Shown: piece by piece, positions 14,340-21,080 of the stretch
Numbering within the stretch: position 1 is the first letter of the stretch
How the letters are laid out: each line of letters opens with the position of its first letter
NCBI GenBank assembly: GCA_036733305.1
Contig: DAINAT010000051.1
Location: 1 to 23,189 of the forward strand
DNA length: 23,189 nucleotides
Direction of reading: 5' to 3'
From: UBA7672 sp036733305
GTDB lineage: Bacteria; Pseudomonadota; Alphaproteobacteria; Caulobacterales; Hyphomonadaceae
Notes under the pieces: generated by a model
Databases searched by the model: none
What the model was told of the DNA's origin: nothing
The model's input: the letters and a program-made list of their open reading frames with translations, nothing else
Translations under genes and position numbers: made by a program

Positions 14340-15371
14340 TTGACCGATAGAAGATTGCTTAGAGTGCTTCAGGGCGAACGCGTTGATACCGTTCCCGTAT
14401 GGATGATGCGGCAAGCCGGAAGGCATCTTCCCGAATATCGGGAGACCCGAGCCAAGGCGCGTGACTTCCTCGATTTCTGCTACACCCCTGCCCTTGCAGC
14501 GGAAGCAACGCTGCAGCCGGTTCGCCGCTATGGCATGGACGGCGCGATCCTGTTTGCGGACATCCTGCTCATCCTCGACGCGATGGGACGAAATGTTCGC
14601 TTCCTCGAAGGCGAAGGCCCGCGCGTCGATCCCGCAACGAAGGCTTCCGATCTTTCGAAAGTGCCGATGGAGAAAATCCTCGCGCACCTGGCGCCCGTTG
14701 GGGAGACCGTGGAGCGTGTTCGCGCAAGCCTGGATAACTCCACCACGCTGATCGGCTTTGCCGGCTCACCGTGGACTGTGGGCGTTTACGCGATCGAAGG
14801 ACGTGGCGGCACGGACAAGGCGGACTCGCGCCTGTTCGGTTATGAACACCCGCAGGATCTCGACGGCATGCTGGAACAGCTCGTCGAAGCCAGCGCGCAT
14901 TACCTGAAGATGCAGGCTGATGCCGGCGCGGATGCGCTGATGCTGTTTGAAAGCTGGGCCGAGGGACTTCCCGAAGATGCTTTCGAGCGCTGGGTGATCG
15001 GACCGACGGCTGCCCTCGTAAAACGCGTGCGGGAACTTGGCGTGAAGCAACCGATCCTCGGTTTCCCGCGCGGCGCAGGTGGTCTGGTGGTCGATTATGC
15101 GGAACGTACGGGCGTGAACGCGGTGGGTCTCGATACGGCGATCCCGTTGAAGCGCATTGATGCGATGCTGCCGAAAGGCATGCCTGTGCAGGGCAATCTC
15201 GATCCGATGCGACTGGTTGCTGGTGGCCCGGACATGGAAGCGCGTGTGCGAGAGATCATCACCACGCTGAAAGGCCGGCCGCATATCTTCAATCTGGGCC
15301 ATGGCGTGACCCCGGAAGTGCCAATTCCCCATGTAGAATCGGTGTTGCGCACGATCCGGAGCATGGCGTGA
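14340..15371 (+). CDS. hemE: Uroporphyrinogen decarboxylase
   Basis: HemE removes four carboxyl groups from uroporphyrinogen III to give coproporphyrinogen III. The 343-residue protein has the N-terminal signature WMMRQAGRHLPEYR (21-34), ILFADIL around the active-site Asp, GFAGSPWT, and the C-terminal NLGHGVTPEVP. The start is TTG at 14340: an in-frame TGA lies 6 nt upstream, no ATG occurs before codon 22, and TTG gives the usual length. No strong ribosome binding site is seen. Its end overlaps the hemH GTG by 4 nt (GTGA). Confidence 0.96.
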   Translation: MTDRRLLRVLQGERVDTVPVWMMRQAGRHLPEYRETRAKARDFLDFCYTPALAAEATLQPVRRYGMDGAILFADILLILDAMGRNVRFLEGEGPRVDPATKASDLSKVPMEKILAHLAPVGETVERVRASLDNSTTLIGFAGSPWTVGVYAIEGRGGTDKADSRLFGYEHPQDLDGMLEQLVEASAHYLKMQADAGADALMLFESWAEGLPEDAFERWVIGPTAALVKRVRELGVKQPILGFPRGAGGLVVDYAERTGVNAVGLDTAIPLKRIDAMLPKGMPVQGNLDPMRLVAGGPDMEARVREIITTLKGRPHIFNLGHGVTPEVPIPHVESVLRTIRSMA

Positions 15372-16426
15372 GCCCGACCAACCCGGCCGAAAAAATCGCG
15401 GTTGTGCTGTTCAATCTCGGCGGACCTGATGGCCCCGACGATGTTCAGCCCTTCCTCAAAAACCTGTTCAGTGACAAGGCAATCATCCGCTCGCCCTTGC
15501 CTGTGCGTTTCATCGTCTCGCGCATGATCTCGAAATCACGTGCGCCGAGTGCGCGTGAAAATTATGCGCGGATGGGCGGTGGCTCTCCCCTGCTTCCCGA
15601 AACGAAGAAGCAAGCGGCGGCGCTCGATGCGGAACTTGTGAAGCGTGGACGTGGCGCGAAGAGTTTTATCGCGATGCGCTATTGGAAGCCGTATGCCGCT
15701 GACGCCGTGAGCGAAGTTCTCGCGTGGGGCGCGACGAAGGTCGTGCTACTGCCGCTCTATCCGCAGTTCTCCACAACCACGACGGCGTCATCGCTGAAAT
15801 CGTGGAAGCAAGCTGGCGGCCCGAGTGGCGTCGCTGTGTGCTGCTATCCCGACACGCCGAAGTTCATCGAAGCGCATGCGCGCAAGTTGATCGAAACCTG
15901 GGAGCAAGCGGGCAAGCCGGCGAATGTGCGTTGCTTGCTGTCAGCTCATGGCCTGCCGGAAGTCGTCGTGAAATCCGGTGATCCGTATCAGTGGCAAGTT
16001 GAACGCACGGCTGCTGCGCTTAAGCCGCTGCTGCCGGCCGAGTGGGAAGTCGAGATCTGCTACCAGTCGCGCGTCGGTCCGCTGAAATGGATTGGACCGT
16101 CAACAGATGCGTCGATCGAGAAAGCGGCGGCGGAAGGAAAGGCGATCCTGCTCTCGCCGGTTGCCTTCGTGTCCGAGCACATCGAGACGCTGGTCGAACT
16201 CGATATCGAGTACAAACATCTCGCCGACGCCAAAGGCGTGAAACACTACATCCGCGCCCCTGCTCTTGGCGTCGATACCGGTTTCATCGAGACGCTAGCC
16301 GATCTGGTCGAGGAAACGCTGGCCGATGCCGGCGGGCCGATCCGGTCATCGTGCGGCGGCCGGATTTGCCCGGCGAACTGGAAGGACTGTCCCAACCATC
16401 GCTCCCCGGCTACGAAGGCGGCCTGA
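15368..16426 (+). CDS. hemH: Ferrochelatase
   Basis: HemH inserts ferrous iron into protoporphyrin IX. The 352-residue product begins with GTG overlapping the hemE stop. It shows VLFNLGGPDGPDDV near the start, catalytic His194 in LLSAHGLPE, and SEHIETLVELDIEY (269-282) with the acidic residues of the metal path. The C-terminus has three cysteines, SSCGGRICPANWKDCPNH (Cys329, 334, 341). This matches the type of C-terminal cysteines that bind a [2Fe-2S] cluster in Caulobacter and animal ferrochelatases. Translational coupling to hemE is likely. Confidence 0.96.
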   Translation: MSPTNPAEKIAVVLFNLGGPDGPDDVQPFLKNLFSDKAIIRSPLPVRFIVSRMISKSRAPSARENYARMGGGSPLLPETKKQAAALDAELVKRGRGAKSFIAMRYWKPYAADAVSEVLAWGATKVVLLPLYPQFSTTTTASSLKSWKQAGGPSGVAVCCYPDTPKFIEAHARKLIETWEQAGKPANVRCLLSAHGLPEVVVKSGDPYQWQVERTAAALKPLLPAEWEVEICYQSRVGPLKWIGPSTDASIEKAAAEGKAILLSPVAFVSEHIETLVELDIEYKHLADAKGVKHYIRAPALGVDTGFIETLADLVEETLADAGGPIRSSCGGRICPANWKDCPNHRSPATKAA

Positions 16427-16438
16427 GGGAGCTTCGCT

Positions 16439-16870
16439 GTGTACGAATGGTTTCGGGCTATCCACATCATCGCGGTCATCGCCTGGATGGCGGGATTGCT
16501 GATATATCCGAGACTTCTCGTTTATCGGCTCGAAGCTCAGGGCGATGAACGTTTCGAAGCCGCAATGGACAAGGCTGCGGCCTCCACGAGCAAGATCATC
16601 CTCAATCCGACGATGATTCTCGTCTGGCTGATGGGTCTCGCCCTGTTCGGTAGCAACTGGCAGTTTTACATCACCCAGCCCTGGTTCTGGGGGAAAATCG
16701 TGCTGGTGGTTGGATTGTCCGGCTTCCATGGCTATCTGATGGGCCTGGGCCGCAAAGTGATGGCCGGTCAGCGTCCGATCGAGCCGAAGAAGCTCCGGAT
16801 GCTCAACGAAATTCCGATGGTTATCGCGATTTTCGCCGTCATTCTGGTGGTCGTCCAGCCCTTCGGCTGA
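16439..16870 (+). CDS. hemJ: Protoporphyrinogen IX oxidase HemJ
   Basis: HemJ is the membrane protoporphyrinogen oxidase of many bacteria that lack HemG and HemY. It supplies protoporphyrin IX to HemH. The 143-residue product has four predicted transmembrane helices (about 7-25, 53-71, 83-103, 124-141). The conserved His9 (RAIHIIAVIAWMAG) and Lys86 (PWFWGK) are present, residues implicated in haem binding and activity. The start is GTG with AGGGAG (16426-16431) 7 nt upstream; that sequence overlaps the hemH stop. hemE-hemH-hemJ thus form one operon. Confidence 0.95.
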   Translation: MYEWFRAIHIIAVIAWMAGLLIYPRLLVYRLEAQGDERFEAAMDKAAASTSKIILNPTMILVWLMGLALFGSNWQFYITQPWFWGKIVLVVGLSGFHGYLMGLGRKVMAGQRPIEPKKLRMLNEIPMVIAIFAVILVVVQPFG

Positions 16871-16891
16871 GCCCGGAACGGCCGTTTCTGC

Positions 16892-16921
16892 TTGACTTAT
16901 CAGGCATTCGGGCCCTAAATC
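16892..16921 (+). promoter_or_regulatory. Probable rho promoter
   Basis: TTGACTT (16892-16898) and CCTAAATC (16914-16921, 7 of 8 to the Caulobacter -10 GCTANAWC) are 15 nt apart. They lie in the 150-nt gap between hemJ and rho, which would give a leader of about 90 nt. Confidence 0.5.
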
Positions 16922-17020
16922 CAAGCATCGACCGTCCGGTCGATATCCAATCCTTCATGCCCAGCAGACGTGCGCCTCGCGCCATCTCCCGGACAACCAC
17001 AATCGAAATGTGCGTACCCA

Positions 17021-18310
17021 ATGACTGATGACGTGACCGAAGAGCACGAGCGCGTGCTCCTCAACGATCTCAAGAAAAAAACGCCCGCCGAGCTGCTCGC
17101 TATGGCCGAAGAGCTCGAGGTCGAAGGCGCCTCGATCCTGTCCAAGCAGGAACTCATGTTCGCGGTTCTCAAGGAACTGGCCGAACGCGAAGTCGAGATC
17201 ATCGGTGTCGGCGTCGTTGAAGTTCTGCCTGATGGCTTCGGCTTCCTCCGCTCTCCGCAATCCAACTATCTCGCCGGCCCGGACGACATTTACGTCCAGC
17301 CCCAGATGATCCGCAAAATGGGCCTGCGCACCGGCGATACCGTCGAAGGCACGATCCGCGGACCCCGTGATGGCGAGCGTTACTTCGCCCTCGTCCGCGT
17401 ATCGCAGGTCAACTTCGAAGATCCCGAGCGCGCCCGCCACAAGGTTCCGTTCGACAACCTCACCCCGCTCTATCCGGACAAGCGTCTGTCGATGGAGCCG
17501 AAAGATCCGACCAAGAAGGATCGTTCGGGCCGTGTGATCGACATCGTCGCGCCGATCGGCAAAGGCCAGCGTGCGTTGATCGTTGCGCCGCCGCGGACTG
17601 GTAAAACCGTCCTGCTGCAGAACATCGCGCAGTCGGTCGCTGAAAATCACCCCGAGTGCTATCTGATCGTGCTCCTCATCGACGAACGTCCTGAGGAAGT
17701 CACCGACATGCAGCGTTCGGTGCGTGGCGAGGTTATCTCGTCCACCTTCGATGAACCTGCGACGCGCCACGTTGCCGTCGCCGAGATGGTGATCGAAAAG
17801 GCGAAGCGCCTGGCCGAGCACGGCCGCGATGTCGTGATCCTGCTCGACTCGATCACGCGCCTCGGCCGCGCCTACAACACGGTTGTCCCGTCCTCCGGCA
17901 AAGTGCTGACCGGCGGTGTCGACGCGAACGCCCTGCAGAAGCCGAAGCGCTTCTTCGGCGCGGCGCGTAACCTGGAAGAAGGCGGCTCGCTAACCATCAT
18001 CGCTACGGCCCTGATCGAAACGGGCTCGCGCATGGACGAAGTCATCTTCGAGGAATTCAAAGGTACGGGTAACTCCGAGATCATCCTCGACCGCAAGGTT
18101 TCCGACAAACGCGTCTTCCCGGCGATCGACATTCTCAAGTCGGGCACTCGGAAAGAGGAGCTGCTCACCGACGCGAAGGAGCTGCAGAAGATCTACATCC
18201 TTCGCCGCATTCTCAACCCGATGGGCGCTCAGGATGCGATCGAGTTCCTGCTCGACAAGATCAAGCAGACCAAAACGAACAGCGAGTTCTTCCAGGCGAT
18301 GAACAACTAG
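17021..18310 (+). CDS. rho: Transcription termination factor Rho
   Basis: Rho is the hexameric RNA helicase that ends transcription at C-rich sites. The 429-residue form has an N-terminal helical Rho domain (about 15-55), the RNA-binding RNP motif DGFGFLR (71-77), and Walker A APPRTGKT (189-196). It also has Walker B VVILLDS (271-277) and the Q-loop TGGVD (297-301). An upstream GTG at 16970 is in frame, but MTDDVTEEHERVLLNDLKKK is the natural start, so 17021 is chosen; its ribosome binding site is weak. A promoter-like sequence precedes it and a strong intrinsic terminator follows. The long leader could serve autoregulation, as in other bacteria (inference). Confidence 0.96.
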   Translation: MTDDVTEEHERVLLNDLKKKTPAELLAMAEELEVEGASILSKQELMFAVLKELAEREVEIIGVGVVEVLPDGFGFLRSPQSNYLAGPDDIYVQPQMIRKMGLRTGDTVEGTIRGPRDGERYFALVRVSQVNFEDPERARHKVPFDNLTPLYPDKRLSMEPKDPTKKDRSGRVIDIVAPIGKGQRALIVAPPRTGKTVLLQNIAQSVAENHPECYLIVLLIDERPEEVTDMQRSVRGEVISSTFDEPATRHVAVAEMVIEKAKRLAEHGRDVVILLDSITRLGRAYNTVVPSSGKVLTGGVDANALQKPKRFFGAARNLEEGGSLTIIATALIETGSRMDEVIFEEFKGTGNSEIILDRKVSDKRVFPAIDILKSGTRKEELLTDAKELQKIYILRRILNPMGAQDAIEFLLDKIKQTKTNSEFFQAMNN

Positions 18311-18340
18311 GGCGAATGCTCTACGCTGATTTCCAAATTG

Positions 18341-18381
18341 AAAACCCCGCCCTCTTTTCGAGGGCGGGGTTTTTGTTTTTT
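18341..18381 (+). terminator. Strong intrinsic terminator after rho
   Basis: AAAACCCCGCCCTC (18341-18354) pairs with GAGGGCGGGGTTTT (18360-18373) around a 5-nt loop to give a 14-bp stem. It is followed by TTTTTGTTTTTT (18370-18381). It lies 31 nt after the rho stop, so Rho's own gene ends by a Rho-independent signal. Confidence 0.95.
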
Positions 18382-18383
18382 GC

Positions 18384-18698
18384 TTACTCCGCCATCTCAG
18401 GCGTCTGGGCGCTTTCCTCGCGCCGCCACACGATCCGTGGCCTGTATCCTGGCTCCTCCGGTGGAGCCTTTCTCGGGGCTGGCGGTTCCGCTTCCGCCAC
18501 TCCCAGTTTTTCCCGCAACTCGCTGATATTCAGTACTCGCCCGCTACGCATTTTAGAACTCCCGTTGTCCGGCCGCCAAACCGGGTTGTACGCCTGCTCG
18601 TTAGTCGTGCTGTCGGTGATCTTCTGTCCTGATTGCTCGCTGTCCTTTTCTTCCGTCCACGGAGCAAGGTTCGTCTGACGAGGTTTCCACGATATCAA
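18384..18698 (-). CDS. Possible small protein of unknown function
   Basis: An open frame ends at TAA 18384-18386, just past the rho terminator. From a TTG at 18698 it would give 104 residues, including NPVWRPDNG, RVLNISELREKLG and a Pro/Glu/Arg-rich end. It is hydrophilic and looks like a possible small soluble protein. The true start is unclear: a GTG at 18776 is also in frame and neither has a good ribosome binding site. The frame continues upstream through the 4-TM gene, where it must be a shadow. No family was recognised, and non-coding DNA is a real alternative. Confidence 0.3.
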   Translation of the reverse strand: MISWKPRQTNLAPWTEEKDSEQSGQKITDSTTNEQAYNPVWRPDNGSSKMRSGRVLNISELREKLGVAEAEPPAPRKAPPEEPGYRPRIVWRREESAQTPEMAE

Positions 18699-18720
18699 CA
18701 GCGCGGCTTCTGCGTGGATT

Positions 18721-18765
18721 TGCGCGAAAAACTTTCGCGGGAATCTTTCGCGTCGCGAACGCGCG
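18721..18765. repeat. Cluster of CGCGAAA palindromes
   Basis: CGCGAAA (18723-18729) and TTTCGCG (18733-18739) form a 7-bp inverted repeat. A further TTTCGCG follows at 18746-18752, and TTCGCG-T-CGCGAA at 18747-18759. The cluster lies between the possible small ORF and the 4-TM gene, where a promoter for the former would sit. Confidence 0.45.
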
Positions 18766-18811
18766 ATTGAAACCACTCGTGAAGACTTAGCGATGGCGGG
18801 AGTTGTCGAAC

Positions 18812-19189
18812 CTAGCTCATTGCTACGACGTAGCCAGACGCAGCAAGTGCGAACGCGACAGGCGTCATCGTGAAGCGCTCCGGCCTTGAGCGTGAGATCG
18901 CGTTCATCACGACACCGAGCGACATGAACCCCGCGACCACCCACGCGCCGACATGACTTATGCCGTCGCCCAAGACATCCAGCAATTTTGCCTTGTCGAG
19001 GATTATCGCCGCACAGGCGCCGTAGATCAGCAGCGACGCGAGGCTGGCGATACGCAAAGGCGTAGGCAGTCTTTCCTGGGCGCCGCCCCAGGCGAAGCGG
19101 CCCAGCGGCGCGCCCGCCGCCAGCGCTATCTGGAACACACACAACGCCGCGATGATGCCGACGAAGATGAAGGCTGCCGTCTGAGCCAT
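18812..19189 (-). CDS. Conserved 4-TM membrane protein of unknown function
   Basis: The 125-residue product has four predicted transmembrane helices (about 4-26, 46-66, 80-98, 108-123). A conserved-looking loop GAPLGRFAWGG (26-36) leads into RLPTPLRIAS. I recall small 4-TM proteins with a similar WGG...LPTxxRI loop in varied bacteria, with no known function. The frame extends 42 codons upstream, but those are Arg-rich and unlike a membrane protein. The ATG at 19189 has an AGGGG site about 8 nt upstream on the minus strand and starts directly with the first helix. It is divergent from the oxygenase-like gene. Confidence 0.8.
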   Translation of the reverse strand: MAQTAAFIFVGIIAALCVFQIALAAGAPLGRFAWGGAQERLPTPLRIASLASLLIYGACAAIILDKAKLLDVLGDGISHVGAWVVAGFMSLGVVMNAISRSRPERFTMTPVAFALAASGYVVAMS

Positions 19190-19302
19190 GCTTCGTTCCC
19201 CTGTTCTGCCGGACCATGCATCCGGCCGCCGGATGCGCATTGCTTTTCGCGTGATGGTCGTGCCCGCTTCCCTCGGGCGCAATCCGGTCCTACCAAGCGC
19301 GC

Positions 19303-19908
19303 ATGACCGCCTCACGTCTCTTCGTCACCGAGATCTACCGCGACGCCATCGGCTCGGCGGAACTCAATGCTGATCTTCTCGATGCGGCGAAGATGCTCGC
19401 CAAGGAAGACAAGGCGGGTCGCGCCTGGTGCCGCGAGCATGGCTATCAGGGCTATACCTCGTACTCATCGCTGGATGACCTGCCGCAGCGCGCGACGTGC
19501 TTTGATCAGCTGGTACGGGTGATGAAGCCGCATGTGGAGGCGTTCGCCGGCGCGCTGCAGATGGACTTGCGTGGCAAGCGGCTGAAGCTCGACAACATCT
19601 GGGTCAACGTGCTCGAGCCGGGCGGATCACACACCGGGCATATCCATCCGCACTGCGTTCTGTCGGGGACATACTATGTGCGCGTGCCTGATGGCGCGTC
19701 GTCGTTGAAGTTCGAGGACCCGCGGCTGCCGATGATGATGTCGGCGCCTGCTCCGCGCGAGGATGCGGACGAGTCACACCGCCGGTTTGTCTACGTGGCG
19801 CCGAAGGCGGGCGACCTGCTGTTGTGGGAAAGCTGGCTGCGCCATGAAGTGCCGCCGAACCGCGCGAGTACGGCGCGGGTCAGCGTCAGCTTCAATTACC
19901 GGCTGTAG
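19303..19908 (+). CDS. 2OG-Fe(II) oxygenase-like protein (TIGR02466-type)
   Basis: The 201-residue product resembles a small family of putative 2-oxoglutarate/Fe(II) oxygenases. The core has NIWVNVLEPGGSHTGHIHPH (98-117) and SGTYYVRVP (121-129), typical of the jelly-roll strand carrying the first metal ligands (His113/His115). GDLLLWESWLRHEVPPN (170-186) has His181 as the distal ligand, and Arg192 in ARVSVSFNY could bind 2-oxoglutarate. The metal set appears His-rich rather than HxD, so the chemistry is not certain. No ribosome binding site stands out. The gene stands alone, with a decayed gene remnant downstream. Confidence 0.8.
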   Translation: MTASRLFVTEIYRDAIGSAELNADLLDAAKMLAKEDKAGRAWCREHGYQGYTSYSSLDDLPQRATCFDQLVRVMKPHVEAFAGALQMDLRGKRLKLDNIWVNVLEPGGSHTGHIHPHCVLSGTYYVRVPDGASSLKFEDPRLPMMMSAPAPREDADESHRRFVYVAPKAGDLLLWESWLRHEVPPNRASTARVSVSFNYRL

Positions 19909-19920
19909 TTCTATCGGCTT

Positions 19921-20228
19921 GCGCTCGCGCAGCGGGCGATTTCGGTGTCGAAGGATGGCTCGCCCGTAGCGGGAAAAATTCGAGTCGAAGGCGAACAGAA
20001 AATCTTGGCCTTCACAGCCGACAAGACCTGAACGCCGGGCCAGCCCTATCTGGCTCTGGGTAGCGTCTGGAAGGCCTGGCCAGTACTCGTTCCGGCACGA
20101 CTTTTTATGTCGGCGCCGCGGGGCCGAGCCAGCTGGCAGAGCCGCTGCAAATTCAGCGATCCCGTTTACGCGAAGTCCTGACCTTCCGAGCCACCGGGCC
20201 CGGTAGCGCTACCGCTCCCAGCTCTTAA
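19921..20228 (+). pseudogene. Decayed fragment resembling a bacterial Ig-like (Big_5-type) domain
   Basis: In the 374-nt gap after the oxygenase gene, the frame reads AISVSKDGSPVAGKIRVEGE, then QKILAFTADKT, and a TGA (20029-20031). The same frame then continues TPGQPYLALGS. A shift near 20062 gives RLEGLASTRSGTTFYVGAAG and onwards to a TAA at 20226-20228. Pieces joined this way look like a strand pattern of Ig-like domains in secreted proteins (SPVxGxI, LxFTxDxxWTPGxxY, LExLA). This suggests the tail of a large lost gene, broken by at least one stop and one frameshift. No start or 5' part is visible. The reading is my own pattern recognition. Confidence 0.35.
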
Positions 20229-20250
20229 GCTGAGGGTGGCGCTACCGGGG
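20193..20250. repeat. Large imperfect hairpin with nested palindromes
   Basis: CCCGGTAGCGC (20199-20209) and GCGCTACCGGG (20239-20249) are perfect 11-bp arms. Pairing continues inward with small bulges to AGCT-CTTA-AGCT at the tip. The left arm is itself made of two overlapping 12-bp palindromes, ACCGGGCCCGGT (20193-20204) and GGTAGCGCTACC (20202-20213). It sits between convergent genes without a T-run. It could be a Rho-assisted terminator or a palindromic repeat unit. Confidence 0.65.
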
Positions 20251-20282
20251 TTCAAGCTCGTTCGAGTGTCGTTTTCGACAGG

Positions 20283-20987
20283 TCAGCCCTGGCCGAGGTG
20301 CTTGCGGAAGTGGTCGAGCGTGCGGTCGTTCGCCAGTTTTGCGTCGCCTGCGTGGTAGTGTTTGCCACCATCGCGGGCGAAGGCGTGGTCGCGGCCGGGA
20401 TACCAGTAGAGCTTGTAGTTATACTCGGTGAGACTGGCCTTCATTTTGGCCTGACTGTCCTTCGAGACGAAGCCGTCTTCTTCGGCGACGTGGAGCAGGA
20501 TTGGCTTCGTCGACTTGCCGGCTTCGGCCAGGTAGTTGTCGATGCCGACACCGTAATAGCCGGCGACAGCGTCGATCGTGGTGCGCGTGCCGGTCAGGTA
20601 GGCCAGCAGGCCGCCGAGGCAGTAGCCGACTGCGCCGACATGCTTGTGGCCGTGCGCGCGGACCCAATCGATCGTGGAGGCAATGTCTTCAATGCCTTTG
20701 TCGACGTTGAAGGCCTTGAAGTAGCTGAACGCTTTTTCCCATTCGGCGTCGGTCTGGTCGGTGATGTCGATGCCGGGTTCGATGCGCCAGAACAGGTCCG
20801 GGACGATGGCGGTGTAGCCTTCTTCGGCGAGGCTGTCGGCGATGTCGCGCATCACCTTGTTGACGCCGAAGATCTCCTGGATGACGACGATGGCCGGGCC
20901 AGCTTGCCCTCCGTTTGTGGTCTTACCGTCGGCAATGTAGGCGCCGAAGGACCCGTCATTGCCCTGAATGGTCACGTGGCGTCCCAT
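20283..20987 (-). CDS. Dienelactone hydrolase family protein
   Basis: The 234-residue alpha/beta hydrolase carries the dienelactone hydrolase triad: Cys123 in GYCLGG, Asp171 in EEDGF, and His201 in GRDHAF. It also has Glu38 in IQEIFG, which modulates the cysteine. Family members open cyclic dienelactones in chloroaromatic breakdown, but many chromosomal members have other or unknown esters as substrates. No catechol pathway genes are nearby. AGGAG precedes the ATG on the minus strand. It is divergent from mnmE, with a 93-bp gap. Confidence 0.92.
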   Translation of the reverse strand: MGRHVTIQGNDGSFGAYIADGKTTNGGQAGPAIVVIQEIFGVNKVMRDIADSLAEEGYTAIVPDLFWRIEPGIDITDQTDAEWEKAFSYFKAFNVDKGIEDIASTIDWVRAHGHKHVGAVGYCLGGLLAYLTGTRTTIDAVAGYYGVGIDNYLAEAGKSTKPILLHVAEEDGFVSKDSQAKMKASLTEYNYKLYWYPGRDHAFARDGGKHYHAGDAKLANDRTLDHFRKHLGQG

Positions 20988-21080
20988 GGAAACTCCTGTT
21001 CTGGATTGTTGGCTGGCTGGGTTGTAGTGCTCGGCGGAGGCCGAACAAGCGACAAGTAGGCCGAACTACCCAAGGCTTTC

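Noticed and set aside
18384..19217. Full 277-codon minus-strand frame as one gene
   Set aside because: Its upstream two thirds overlap the 4-TM gene in another frame and lack protein character; only the last 104 codons are kept as possible.
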